A stretch of 64,000 bases of DNA from Streptomyces sp. HM190 (GCF_009857135.1 NZ_CP047318.1:6076001-6140000); one strand, 5' to 3'; positions 26,725 to 35,176 are shown, numbered from the stretch's first letter. Notes: a model not told the origin generated them from the letters alone. A program made the numbers and translations.

Positions 26725-27849
26725 TCACTTCGACCGCTTGTAGAACGGCAGGGCCACGACCTCGTACGGCTCGTGGCTGCCGCGGATGTCCACCGCGACC
26801 CCGGCGGTGCCCGGGGCGGCGTACACGGCGTCGACGTACGCCATCGCGATCGGCTTGCCCAGTGTGGGGGAGGGGGCGCCGGAGGTGACCTCGCCGATCA
26901 CCTTGCCGTCGGCGACGACGGGGTACCCGGCGCGGGGGACCCGTCGGCCCTCGGCGATCAGGCCGACGAGGACCGGCGGCTCGTGGTGGGTGTTCTCGGC
27001 GGCCTCGCGCAGGGCCGCGCGGCCCACGAAGTCGCCCTCCTTCTCGAACTTCACCACCCGGCCGAGTCCGGCGTCGAACGGCGTCAGCTCCGTGGTCAGC
27101 TCGTGCCCGTACAGCGGCATGCCCGCCTCCAGGCGCAGCGTGTCCCGGCAGGACAGCCCGCACGGCACCAGGCCGACGCCCTCGCCCGCCTTGGTCAGCG
27201 CCTGCCACAGCTCGACGGCGTGCTCCGGCTTCACGAACAGCTCGAAGCCGTCCTCGCCGGTGTACCCGGTGCGCGCGATCAGCGCCGGGACGCCGGCGAC
27301 CGTGCCGGGCAGGCCCGCGTAGTACTTCAGACCGTCGAGGTCGGCGTCGGTGAGCGCCTTGACGATGCCGGGCGACTCGGGGCCCTGGACCGCGAGCAGC
27401 GCGTACGCGTCCCGGTCGTCGCGGACCTCGGCGTCGAACCCGGCCGCGCGCTCCACCAGGGCGTCCAGCACCACCTGGGCGTTGGAGGCGTTCGCGACGA
27501 CCAGGTACTCGGTGTCCGCGAGGCGGTACACGATCAGGTCGTCGAGGATGCCGCCGTCCTCCCGGCAGATCATGGTGTAGCGGGCGCGGCCCGTGCCCAC
27601 ACCGCCGATGTTCCCGACGAGGGCGTAGTCGAGGAGCGCCGCCGCCTCGGGGCCGGTGACGGTGATCTCGCCCATGTGGGAGAGGTCGAACAGCCCGGCC
27701 CGGGTGCGGACGGCGTGGTGCTCGTCGCGCTCGGAGCCGTAGCGCAGGGGCATGTCCCAGCCCGCGAAGTCGGTCATCGTCGCGCCGAGCGAGCGATGCA
27801 GGGCATCGAGCGCGGTACGGCGCGGTCCGGCGGTGGGGCTACTGCTCAT
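26725..27849 (-). CDS. gcvT: Glycine cleavage system T protein (aminomethyltransferase)
   Basis: 374 residues from ATG 27847-27849, with GGGAG upstream. A longer open frame to 28017 runs through the riboswitch and was rejected. Family motifs include the N-terminal DFAGWDMPLRYGS, LFDLSHMGEI, and the folate-site region TGYTGEDGFELF. The protein takes the aminomethyl group from lipoyl-GcvH, releases ammonia and makes methylene-THF. It is the first gene behind the tandem glycine riboswitch and is expected to be induced by glycine. Confidence 0.96.
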   Translation of the reverse strand: MSSSPTAGPRRTALDALHRSLGATMTDFAGWDMPLRYGSERDEHHAVRTRAGLFDLSHMGEITVTGPEAAALLDYALVGNIGGVGTGRARYTMICREDGGILDDLIVYRLADTEYLVVANASNAQVVLDALVERAAGFDAEVRDDRDAYALLAVQGPESPGIVKALTDADLDGLKYYAGLPGTVAGVPALIARTGYTGEDGFELFVKPEHAVELWQALTKAGEGVGLVPCGLSCRDTLRLEAGMPLYGHELTTELTPFDAGLGRVVKFEKEGDFVGRAALREAAENTHHEPPVLVGLIAEGRRVPRAGYPVVADGKVIGEVTSGAPSPTLGKPIAMAYVDAVYAAPGTAGVAVDIRGSHEPYEVVALPFYKRSK

Positions 27850-27880
27850 CGGTTCTGCTCCCAGGGCGACGGGGATCCCT

Positions 27881-27906
27881 CCCACGCGAGCGAAGCCGAG
27901 CGTGGG
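27881..27906 (-). repeat. Palindrome between the glycine riboswitch and gcvT
   Basis: CCCACGC (27881-27887) pairs with GCGTGGG (27900-27906) around a GAGCGAAGCCGA loop. The stem can extend through flanking C/G runs (GGGATCCCT on one side, GGGGGAA on the other). It lies just after the second aptamer and about 32 nt before the gcvT start, so it could be part of the expression platform. Its sequence also looks like short dispersed palindromes that I associate with Streptomyces intergenic regions. Confidence 0.55.
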
Positions 27907-27920
27907 GGAAGGCGAGGACG

Positions 27921-28140
27921 TTCCTCCCCATCTGTCATCGGAACCTGAGAGGTTCACCTCGACCGTACGTCCTGATGACGCACCGGTGGTCGCGGTTTGC
28001 ACCTTGGGTGGAGCCACTGGCGCAGCGGCTCGCTTTTCAGATGTGCCTCGCCCGCGCGGTATCTGGGCCTGAGAGATTCAAGGGAGGGACTTGCTCCTTC
28101 GGCGCCCCAGCGAGGACTGCTGGGAGCTCTCCCGCGCGGA
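27921..28140 (-). promoter_or_regulatory. Tandem glycine riboswitch upstream of gcvT
   Basis: Read on the minus strand. Aptamer 1 (28140 to about 28031) has GGGAGAG, a GCGCCGAAGGAGCAAG core, AATCTCTCAGGC, and the GGGCGAGGCA...TCTGAAAAGCG end typical of the first glycine aptamer. Aptamer 2 (about 28030 to 27921) has a GAGCC/GGCTC stem, CCCAAGGTGCAAAC, AACCTCTCAGG, and the closing GATGACAGATGGGGAGG. The tandem arrangement and position in front of gcvT match the known glycine riboswitch, which switches on glycine cleavage genes when glycine binds. The DNA from 28146 to the divergent gene at 28396 presumably holds the promoters of both units. Confidence 0.92.
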
Positions 28141-28395
28141 TTCAAGCGGCCGGTATGCAGTTGGCGCGCACATCATTGCACGCATCGGCGCGGCACGGCA
28201 GGGGGAGGTTCCCGGGTGGGGGAGGCGTCGGTCCGGACGCCCCGGCCCCCGGGACCGCGTGAATTCGAGGGACAGACACCGCGGTCCGTAGCACTCTTGT
28301 GGCCATACGAGGACTGAATCAGGAGGGATCGGGCATTACCTTCTCTTTACAGTCTGTGGGGATGGGTCTCCCGACCCCTGGGGAGGACGATCACG

Positions 28396-29064
28396 GTGAA
28401 CAGGACCACGGCGTACGCGACGACCTCGGGCATCGCCCTGCCCGAGCAGCCCGCCGGCCCGGCCGCCGCGGCCTGCGGCCCCTTCCCGAGGGCGGTCGTC
28501 CGCGACCTCAGGGAGCGCTCCGGGCGGAGCCCGCGCGTGCTGTCGTTCGCGGCGGCCGACCTCGTGGTCGTCACCGGGCTGCCCGGCAGCGGCAAGTCGA
28601 CCCTGATGCGGCGCGCGGTCCCGGGGCTCCGGATCGACTCGCAGGACACGCGAGACCGCTTCGACGCGCGTCTGGCGCGCGCCCTGCCGTACGCCGTGTA
28701 CCGGCCGTTCGTGCGCCTCGCGCACTACGCCGGGCTGCGGCGCGCGTTGCGCTCCGGCGAGGGCGTCGTCGTCCATGACTGCGGAACCCAGGCCTGGGTG
28801 CGGCGTTGGCTCGCCCGGGAGGCCGTCCGGCGGGGCGGCACCCTCCATCTGCTGCTGCTCGACGTCACCCCCGGCGAGGCGCGGGACGGACAGCGGGAGC
28901 GGGGCCGCGGGGTGTCCCGGTACGCCTTCGCCCGGCACCGCGGGGCGATGACCCGGCTGCTGCGGGCCGTGGAGCAGGGGCGCCTGCCGGAGGGCTGCGG
29001 GTCGGTGGTGCTGATCGACCGGGCCGCGGCGGACGCGCTGGACCGGATCTGCTTCCACGGCTGA
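28396..29064 (+). CDS. P-loop ATPase/kinase-like protein (AAA_33 type)
   Basis: 222 residues from GTG 28396 with GGGGAGGA upstream. Walker A is GLPGSGKST (61-69) directly after the hydrophobic strand DLVVVT. A DSQDTRDRF segment and LLLLDVTPGEARDGQRERGRGV resemble the nucleotide-kinase-like lid and switch regions of AAA_33 proteins (polynucleotide kinase/zeta-toxin relatives). The first 50 residues are not conserved-looking. The substrate is unknown. It is divergent from the riboswitch-controlled gcvT, so the two share a 250-nt promoter region. Confidence 0.8.
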   Translation: MNRTTAYATTSGIALPEQPAGPAAAACGPFPRAVVRDLRERSGRSPRVLSFAAADLVVVTGLPGSGKSTLMRRAVPGLRIDSQDTRDRFDARLARALPYAVYRPFVRLAHYAGLRRALRSGEGVVVHDCGTQAWVRRWLAREAVRRGGTLHLLLLDVTPGEARDGQRERGRGVSRYAFARHRGAMTRLLRAVEQGRLPEGCGSVVLIDRAAADALDRICFHG

Positions 29065-29197
29065 GCACCGGGCCGGGGCGCTGTCACGAGCAGGGGCCGG
29101 GCGCCGTGGAAGGGGGCCGCCGGGCCGTCCCCTTCGTCGGCGGGGGGCATTAAGGTGCAGGGACAACAGCATCACGGAGTAAAGCGGTAGGCGGCAG

Positions 29198-29974
29198 ATG
29201 GACTTCCCGGCGGACTTCCCGGCACAGGCACACCCCCACGGACACGGCGGATGGCCCGGCAACGAGCTGGAGGAGGTGCTTTCCGCCTCCCTCGGGGTGC
29301 CGGGTGCCGGCCCGCGCATCGTGGAGGTGCTGGCCCGCAGCTTCGTGTGGGTGCCGCTGCCCGAGGGCGGAGGAGCGCACAGCCGCGAGCTGGACCTGCC
29401 GACGATGGAGCTGGGCGGCCAGGCGTACGTGCCGGTGTTCAGCTCCGAGGAGCAGTTCCGCCAGGTCGTCGGCAACCACATGTCGTACACGATCGCCCCG
29501 GCCGTCGAGTTCGCCCGCGGACTGCCCCCGCAGGTCGGCCTCGCCCTCAACCCGGACGGTGTCGTGGGCATCCCGCTGCCGCCGCCCGCCGTGGCCGAGC
29601 TGTGCCGGGCCGCCCGGACCTCGCTGGACGGGTCGGTGACCGGCGCCCGGGTCCGCCTGTTCGAACCGGACTGGCAGGACGACCCGGTGGACTTCCTCGC
29701 CGCGGCCTCCGTCGAGTTCGCCGCGACCGGTGTCGTCCTCACCGCCCGCCGCTGCCTCGCCGCGATCGAGACCGCCGACCCCGTGATGTTCATCGGCGTG
29801 GACCTGGTCTCCTGGGAGGCCGACCGCACCCTCCCGTTGGACGCCCTCGGCCGCGCCCTCGGCAGGCAACCGGTGGCCTGGCCGGTCAACCTGGTCTTCC
29901 TCGACGTGGCCCAGGACCCGGTGGGCGACTGGCTCCGCGAGAAGGCCCGCCCCTTCTACCAGCAGGGCTACTGA
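29198..29974 (+). CDS. SseB-family protein, copy 1
   Basis: 258 residues from ATG 29198. It matches the SseB (enhanced serine sensitivity) family: N-terminal LEEVLSASLGVPGAGPRIVE, the core motif VPVFSSEEQFRQV and FARGLPPQVGLALNPDGVVGI, and a C-terminal half ending WLREKARPFYQQGY. In E. coli, overproduction of SseB changes serine tolerance, but no reaction is known. Here it is 4.5 kb from sdaA and glyA with one gene between. A second SseB-type gene follows in the same direction 180 nt downstream and shares the same closing motif (WLRxxARPFY). Confidence 0.82.
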   Translation: MDFPADFPAQAHPHGHGGWPGNELEEVLSASLGVPGAGPRIVEVLARSFVWVPLPEGGGAHSRELDLPTMELGGQAYVPVFSSEEQFRQVVGNHMSYTIAPAVEFARGLPPQVGLALNPDGVVGIPLPPPAVAELCRAARTSLDGSVTGARVRLFEPDWQDDPVDFLAAASVEFAATGVVLTARRCLAAIETADPVMFIGVDLVSWEADRTLPLDALGRALGRQPVAWPVNLVFLDVAQDPVGDWLREKARPFYQQGY

Positions 29975-30153
29975 CACCGGACCCCGGCCGGTGACACCAG
30001 GCCCCGACCGGGCGCGACCAGCCACGACGACAGCGGGGTCCGCGACGCACGGCAAGCCCCGAGCCCTGACCGGCTCGACCCGCACACCACCTAAGCTGGT
30101 TCTCCACATACCAGGGTCCGACACCACCAGCTCCAAACCGAAGGGCGGCTGAC

Positions 30154-30942
30154 GTGAGCGCGAGCGGCACGGCGACCGGACAGGTCGAGCACATGCTGCG
30201 CCAGGTGACGCCGGGGCGTTACGACGCCTACGAGGCGTTGCTGCGTGCCCTCGCGACCCCCGCCACCGGCCAGGTCTGGATGCTGCTGTGGCACGGCCAG
30301 GCCGGCTCCCCGGACGCCCAGTACGGGAACATGGAGGTGGGCGGGTTCAACTACGCGCCCTGCGTCACCTCCGCCCAGGAGCTCTCCGCCAGTGGCTGGA
30401 GCCGCAGTTACGAGGTCGTCGACGGCCTCGACGTGGCCCGCACGCTCTACCCCGACCACTACGGGCTCTGGCTCAACCCGCACGCCCAGGGCGGCGGCGT
30501 CGGGATTCCCTGGCTGGACCTGCGCCGGATCGCCACGGGCCTGGAGCGGCAGCCCGCGGGTCCGCTGCGGCTGTCCGAACCGGCCATCGAGATCCCGCAG
30601 TTCTACGCCCTGCTCACGCAGAACGCCCACCGCACCCCGGCCGTGCGCTCGCTGCGCCGGGCCTGGGTGCAGCCCGCGCTCGGCGCGCCCTACCTGGCGA
30701 TCGGCCTCGACGTGTACGACACCTCGCCGCCCGCCGTCGACTCGGTGCGCGCGATGATGCAGCAGTCCGTCGGTGCCGTCCCGGACGGGCTGCCCGTCTC
30801 CACGGTCGCCATGTCCGACGAGTACGACCCGGTCGCGATGTGGCTGCGGGCCGCCGCCCGCCCCTTCTACGACCGCGAGGCACACGGCGCCCCCGCCCAG
30901 GCGCCGGCCGCCGGGGGGTACGGCTACCCGGGCGGCTACTGA
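30154..30942 (+). CDS. SseB-family protein, copy 2
   Basis: 262 residues from GTG 30154 with AGGGCGG upstream. The N-terminal half has the SseB core (QVWMLLWHGQ, MEVGGFNYAPCVTSAQELSA and LNPHAQGGGVGIPWLDL). The C-terminal half repeats the two-domain layout of the neighbouring copy and ends MWLRAAARPFYD followed by a Gly/Tyr/Pro-rich tail. The two genes are divergent paralogues, so they may act as a pair. A long terminator ends the unit. Confidence 0.82.
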   Translation: MSASGTATGQVEHMLRQVTPGRYDAYEALLRALATPATGQVWMLLWHGQAGSPDAQYGNMEVGGFNYAPCVTSAQELSASGWSRSYEVVDGLDVARTLYPDHYGLWLNPHAQGGGVGIPWLDLRRIATGLERQPAGPLRLSEPAIEIPQFYALLTQNAHRTPAVRSLRRAWVQPALGAPYLAIGLDVYDTSPPAVDSVRAMMQQSVGAVPDGLPVSTVAMSDEYDPVAMWLRAAARPFYDREAHGAPAQAPAAGGYGYPGGY

Positions 30943-30956
30943 CCCGGCACGGCGAA

Positions 30957-31008
30957 AGCCCCCGGCTCCGGTCCGGTTCGACGACGAACCTTCCCGGAGC
31001 CGGGGGCT
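30957..31008. terminator. Long hairpin between sseB-like copy 2 and the secreted protein gene
   Basis: A perfect 15-bp stem (30957-30971 with 30994-31008) encloses a second stem, GGTTCG/CGAACC around ACGA. It lies between convergent genes and could stop transcription from both sides. Confidence 0.85.
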
Positions 31009-31079
31009 CCCTCATGCGCTCACCTGCCCCCGTGCCGGTGAACGCGGCTCATTTCCTCCTTTTCGGAACCGGCCTGGAA

Positions 31080-31652
31080 TTACGGCTTCGGTGTGCAGGA
31101 GGCCTTTCGTGTCTGGCATTCCGCGAAGTGCAGGGAAGAAGTGATTCCCTTCAGAATTCCGACGATCTCGATCCGGTCGTGCTTGCAGTTGCCGAGTTCG
31201 CGCCAGCGCTCGACCTGGAACTTCTGGTACTCGACCATCGGCTGGGTGTAGCCCCGCTTCCCCGGGTCGACCGTCATGCGGTTGGTGACGGTGCGGCCCT
31301 TGGCGACGGACTTGGCCACCTCGTACTTGGTCTTGGCCTCGACCTGGGCGATGCCCCAGCCCACGCTGGCGCTGGCCTCGCCGCCCCAGGTCGTCGTGCG
31401 GGTCTTGGTGGTCTTGATCGAGTAGACCAGGGTGGACTTGCTGGAGCTGCTGTTGCGCTTGCTGACGACCGGTCCGCGGGAGGCGTACCACGGCTTGCCG
31501 AGCTTGATCACCTTGGAGTAGGTGTAGCCCTCGCAGCGCATGGGGGCCTGGTCGGCGGCGCTCGCCGTGGCCGGCAGGGCCGTGAACGCACCGGTGACGA
31601 GCGCGGTCGTCGCGAACGTCGCGGAAAGAGCACGCCTGTTGCGCAGATTCAT
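31080..31652 (-). CDS. Secreted protein of unknown function, Ser/Thr-rich beta structure
   Basis: 190 residues. A clear signal peptide (basic NLRNRR start, hydrophobic core, cleavage after A-S-A at residue 32) indicates Sec export. The mature protein has four cysteines (40, 156, 179, 186), which could form two disulfides. Residues 65-130 are a Ser/Thr-rich alternating strand pattern (KSTLVYSIKTTKTRTTTWGG, then VAKSVAKGRTVTNRMTV), followed by DPGKRGY. This pattern is reminiscent of the membrane-spanning region of aerolysin/ETX-MTX2-like beta-pore proteins, but I cannot confirm homology. It stands alone between a terminator and a 634-nt gap. Confidence 0.78.
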   Translation of the reverse strand: MNLRNRRALSATFATTALVTGAFTALPATASAADQAPMRCEGYTYSKVIKLGKPWYASRGPVVSKRNSSSSKSTLVYSIKTTKTRTTTWGGEASASVGWGIAQVEAKTKYEVAKSVAKGRTVTNRMTVDPGKRGYTQPMVEYQKFQVERWRELGNCKHDRIEIVGILKGITSSLHFAECQTRKASCTPKP

Positions 31653-32286
31653 TTGTATCCCCGTTTTCCCCGTTGACCCTGTCCATTCATTCCCGTGCCC
31701 GGGGGAGTGGGTCTGACTGCCCCGGCGGGAAAGAAGTTAGTGGGCCGTCGAGACGGCTCGCAACGGGCAGGGGACTCTGTTACGAAACAATGCTCAGGCG
31801 AACCTCAAATACCCGCGGAATGACCGGGCGAGAGGCCGACGGCATGTGTTCTTCGCCCGAATTGCCGCGTACCCGAAGGGGGTGGTTGGGGTGATTCGGG
31901 CATGGCGTCCTCCTTCTGTGACCTGGGTCACTTGTAACAGCCCGCCCGGTGCCGCTCACCCGCATGCGGTGTTCGGATTCCGGAACCCTGCTGGCCACAT
32001 CACGGTTACGCATACATTCGCCGCCGGGTCTGGTGCCTGATCGCGCCACCGTTGAAGACTCCCCCAGAGCGGTGGGGGGTCGGCCGAACGTGCTGTTCAT
32101 GCGGCGGTGTTCAGCGCCGTACACACCTCTCCCCGAACGGCCCGGCGAGACAGCGACGTCGACACCGGGGCATGGGCAGGAACGACGTGAGAGAACGACG
32201 GCAGTAGTGGCAACGGACCGCACCGCAGACCCGGGCGGCCGCCAAGCACAGTCGGCAACCACCGGCACGGGCAAGCACGAGGGACG
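31653..32286. other. 634-nt intergenic region with divergent promoters and a Crp-like site
   Basis: This stretch is locally more A+T-rich than its surroundings and separates the secreted protein gene from the peptide transporter operon. It holds a Crp-like palindrome (31918-31931) and a small C5/G5 hairpin (about 32060-32079). A 63-codon frame from ATG 32098 ends as ATGA at the transporter start, but its third-position composition is not coding-like, so I do not call it a gene. Confidence 0.6.
31918..31931. promoter_or_regulatory. Candidate Crp-type binding site
   Basis: GTGACCTGGGTCAC fits GTGA-N6-TCAC, the core recognised by CRP-family regulators including Streptomyces Crp. It lies 356 nt before the peptide transporter start and 266 nt before the secreted protein start on the other strand. 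Either could be the target; this is a sequence match only. Confidence 0.4.
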
Positions 32287-33285
32287 ATGACCGCACCCAT
32301 GGAGACGACCGGATCGCAGGCCGAGGCACAGCCCGAGGCCGTGCTGGATGGTGTCGAGGCCAAGAAGATCGAGGGCCGTTCACTCGGCCAGATCGCCTGG
32401 ACCCGCTTCAAGCGCGACAGGGTGGCGGTGGCCGGCGGTGTCGTGGTGGTCCTGCTGATCCTGATCGCGGCCCTCTCCCGGCCGCTGCAGTCGCTGCTCG
32501 GACTCGACCCCAACGCCTTCAACCAGGACCTGATCGACCCCAACACCTCCCTGCCGAAGGGTGACTTCGGCGGCATGAGCTGGGACCACCCGCTCGGTGT
32601 GGAGCCGAAGTTCGGCCGCGACATCCTCGCGCGCATCCTGGAGGGCTCCTGGGTCTCCCTGGTCGTCGCCTTCGGTGCGACCCTCCTCTCCAACGCCATC
32701 GGCACCGTGCTCGGCCTCCTCGCCGGCTACTACGGCGGCCGGGTCGACTCGATCATCAGCCGGCTGATGGACACCTTCCTGGCGTTCCCGCTGCTTCTGT
32801 TCGCCATCGCCATCTCCGCCACGCTGCAGGGCGGGGCCTTCGGCCTCGAAGGGCTTCCCCTGCACATCTCGGTGCTCATCTTCGTGATCGGGTTCTTCAA
32901 CTGGCCTTACATGGGACGCATCGTGCGCGCCCAGACCATGGCCCTGCGGGAACGGGAGTTCATCGACGCCTCCCGCGGGATGGGGGCCGCCGGGCCGTAC
33001 ATCCTGTTCCGGGAGCTGCTGCCGAACCTCGTCGCGCCGATCATCGTCTACTCGACGCTGCTGATCCCGACCAACATCATCTTCGAGGCTTCCCTGAGCT
33101 TCCTCGGTGTCGGTATCCGCCCGCCGCAGGCCTCCTGGGGCGGCATGCTCAACGACGCGGTCGACTTCTTCCAGGTCGACCCGCAGTACATGATCGTTCC
33201 CGGCCTCGCGATCTTCATCACGGTGCTGGCCTTCAACCTCCTCGGTGACGGCCTCCGGGACGCCCTCGACCCCCGCAGCCGCTGA
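32287..33285 (+). CDS. Peptide/nickel-type ABC transporter permease (DppC/OppC family)
   Basis: 332 residues from ATG 32287. One N-terminal helix (about 46-63) is followed by an extracytoplasmic loop and five helices of the binding-protein-dependent permease domain. The OppC motif DHPLGVEPKFGRDILARIL precedes the domain. The EAA loop is REREFIDASRGMGAAGPYILFRELLPN, which docks on the ATPases, followed by the FEASLSFLGVGIRPP motif typical of DppC. It is the first of five genes; placing this permease before the binding protein is less usual than binding protein first. Confidence 0.94.
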   Translation: MTAPMETTGSQAEAQPEAVLDGVEAKKIEGRSLGQIAWTRFKRDRVAVAGGVVVVLLILIAALSRPLQSLLGLDPNAFNQDLIDPNTSLPKGDFGGMSWDHPLGVEPKFGRDILARILEGSWVSLVVAFGATLLSNAIGTVLGLLAGYYGGRVDSIISRLMDTFLAFPLLLFAIAISATLQGGAFGLEGLPLHISVLIFVIGFFNWPYMGRIVRAQTMALREREFIDASRGMGAAGPYILFRELLPNLVAPIIVYSTLLIPTNIIFEASLSFLGVGIRPPQASWGGMLNDAVDFFQVDPQYMIVPGLAIFITVLAFNLLGDGLRDALDPRSR

Positions 33286-33353
33286 CGTCTGCGGTCGCGG
33301 GCACCCGTCGCGTCCTGCTCAACTGCCCAACTACGAAGGGGAAACAGACCATC

Positions 33354-35108
33354 ATGCGAAGGTCAGCAATGGCCGCGATCGCGGCCGTCAGCAGTGCCGG
33401 CTTGCTCCTGTCGGCCTGCAGCAAGGCCGATGACAGCCCGGACGACGGCACCAAGGCCGCGGGCGCCAACGCCGCGACCAAGGGCGTCGTGAACGCGTCC
33501 ACCAAGAAGGGTGGCACGGTCACCTACGCGAGCTCCGACGCACCCGAGTCCCTCGACCCGGGCAACATGTACTACGCGTACGGGTTCAACTTCAGCCGCC
33601 TCTACGCGCGTCCGCTGATGACCTTCAAGCCCGGCCCCGGCGAGAAGGGCAACGAGCTCGTCCCGGACCTCGCCGAGGCCGCGGGCGTGCCCAGCGACGG
33701 CGGCAAGACCTGGACGTACAAGATCCGCCAGGGCGTGAAGTTCGAGGACGGCACGGTCGTCACCTCGAAGGACGTCAAGTACGCGGTCGAGCGCTCCAAC
33801 TTCGCCCGTGACGTGCTCTCCTCCGGCCCCAACTACTTCCAGCAGCTGCTGGAGGGCGGGGACAAGTACAAGGGCCCGTACAAGGACAAGAGCGAGAAGG
33901 GCATCGCGTCCATCGAGACGCCGGACGACAACACCATCGTCTTCAAGCTCAACAAGCCCTTCGCCGACTTCGACTTCCTGGCGAGCCAGCCCCAGACCGC
34001 CCCGGTGCCGCGCGCCAAGGACACGGGCGTCGACTACACCAAGAAGGTCGTGTCGACCGGCTCGTACAAGTTCGAGAAGTACGACGAGGGCAAGCAGATC
34101 GTCCTGACCCGCAACCCCGAGTGGGACGCGAAGACGGACCCGCTGCGCAAGCAGTACCCGGACAAGATCGTCGTGAACCTGAAGGTCAACAAGGCCACCA
34201 TCGACAAGGACGTGATGGCCGGCGACACGATGATCGACATCCAGGGCACGGGTGTCGACGCCCAGACCCAGGCGGAGCTCGTCAACGACAAGGACAAGCT
34301 CGCCAACACGGACAACGCCCTCGGCGGCCGCCTCATCTACACGGCGATCAACACCGAGCTGAAGCCGTTCGACAACGTCGAGTGCCGCAAGGCCGTGCAG
34401 TACGCGATCAACAAGGTCGCCGTGCAGACCGCCATGGGCGGCCCGATCCGCGGTGACATCGCCTCCACCGTCCTGCCGACCGACATCCCGGGCTACGAGA
34501 AGTACGACCTCTACGCCACCGAGGGCAACAAGGGCGACGAGGCCAAGGCCAAGGAGCACCTGAAGGCCTGCGGCCAGGAGAAGGGCTTCAAGACCGCCAT
34601 CTCCGCCCGTACCGACCGCCAGGGCGAGGTCGACGCGGCCACCGCGATCGTCGGCGCGCTGAAGAAGATCGGCATCGACGCCGAGATCAAGCAGTTCCCG
34701 TCGGGCAAGTACTTCTCCGACTACGCGGGCGTGCCGAAGTTCAACAAGAAGCAGAACATCGGCCTGATCATGATGCAGTGGGGCTCCGACTGGCCGACCG
34801 GCTACGGCTTCCTGCAGCAGATCGTGCACGGCAAGGCCATCGGCCAGTCCGGCAACACCAACCTGTCGGAGCTGAACGACCCCGAGATCAACAAGCTGCT
34901 CGACGACGCGATCGGCAACACCGACGAGGCCGCCCGCACCGCCGCGTACACCCAGGTCGACAAGAAGGTCATGGAGCAGGCCGCCATCGTGCCGCTGACC
35001 TACTTCAAGGTCCTGCTGTACCGCTCGCCGTACGCCACCAACGTGGTGTCGTCGTCCGCCTTCAGCGGTCAGTACGACTACCTCAACATCGGTACGACCA
35101 AGCAGTAG
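33354..35108 (+). CDS. Peptide ABC transporter substrate-binding lipoprotein (SBP family 5)
   Basis: 584 residues from ATG 33354 with AAGGGG upstream. Lipobox LLLSAC puts the lipidated cysteine at 22. The mature protein begins with a Thr/Ala/Lys linker and then the family 5 pattern GGTVTYASSDAPESLDPGN, with RQGVKFEDGTVVTSKDVKYA and YAINKVAVQTAMGG further on. It should capture oligopeptides outside the membrane for the permeases at 32287 and 35177. Codon use is typical of a highly expressed gene. A hairpin follows before the next gene. Confidence 0.95.
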   Translation: MRRSAMAAIAAVSSAGLLLSACSKADDSPDDGTKAAGANAATKGVVNASTKKGGTVTYASSDAPESLDPGNMYYAYGFNFSRLYARPLMTFKPGPGEKGNELVPDLAEAAGVPSDGGKTWTYKIRQGVKFEDGTVVTSKDVKYAVERSNFARDVLSSGPNYFQQLLEGGDKYKGPYKDKSEKGIASIETPDDNTIVFKLNKPFADFDFLASQPQTAPVPRAKDTGVDYTKKVVSTGSYKFEKYDEGKQIVLTRNPEWDAKTDPLRKQYPDKIVVNLKVNKATIDKDVMAGDTMIDIQGTGVDAQTQAELVNDKDKLANTDNALGGRLIYTAINTELKPFDNVECRKAVQYAINKVAVQTAMGGPIRGDIASTVLPTDIPGYEKYDLYATEGNKGDEAKAKEHLKACGQEKGFKTAISARTDRQGEVDAATAIVGALKKIGIDAEIKQFPSGKYFSDYAGVPKFNKKQNIGLIMMQWGSDWPTGYGFLQQIVHGKAIGQSGNTNLSELNDPEINKLLDDAIGNTDEAARTAAYTQVDKKVMEQAAIVPLTYFKVLLYRSPYATNVVSSSAFSGQYDYLNIGTTKQ

Positions 35109-35133
35109 CCCCGGAAGGCAGGTGAAGGCATTG

Positions 35134-35164
35134 GCGCCCGCGGGTTCGTCACCCGCGGGCGCCG
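35134..35164 (+). terminator. 13-bp hairpin between the binding protein and the downstream permease
   Basis: A perfect 13-bp stem (35134-35146 with 35152-35164) and 5-nt loop lies inside the operon, 12 nt before the GTG of the next gene. In such transporter operons internal hairpins lower downstream expression or stabilise the binding-protein mRNA, giving excess binding protein. I read it as an attenuator, not a full stop. Confidence 0.65.
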
Positions 35165-35176
35165 GCGCCGGTCCTC

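Noticed and set aside
27850..28017. N-terminal extension of gcvT across the riboswitch
   Set aside because: The frame is open by chance, while the aptamer cores and a proper ribosome-binding site place the start at 27,849.
32098..32290. A 63-codon gene ending ATGA at the peptide transporter start
   Set aside because: The third-position composition is not coding-like for this genome and no ribosome-binding site is visible; the overlap is probably chance.
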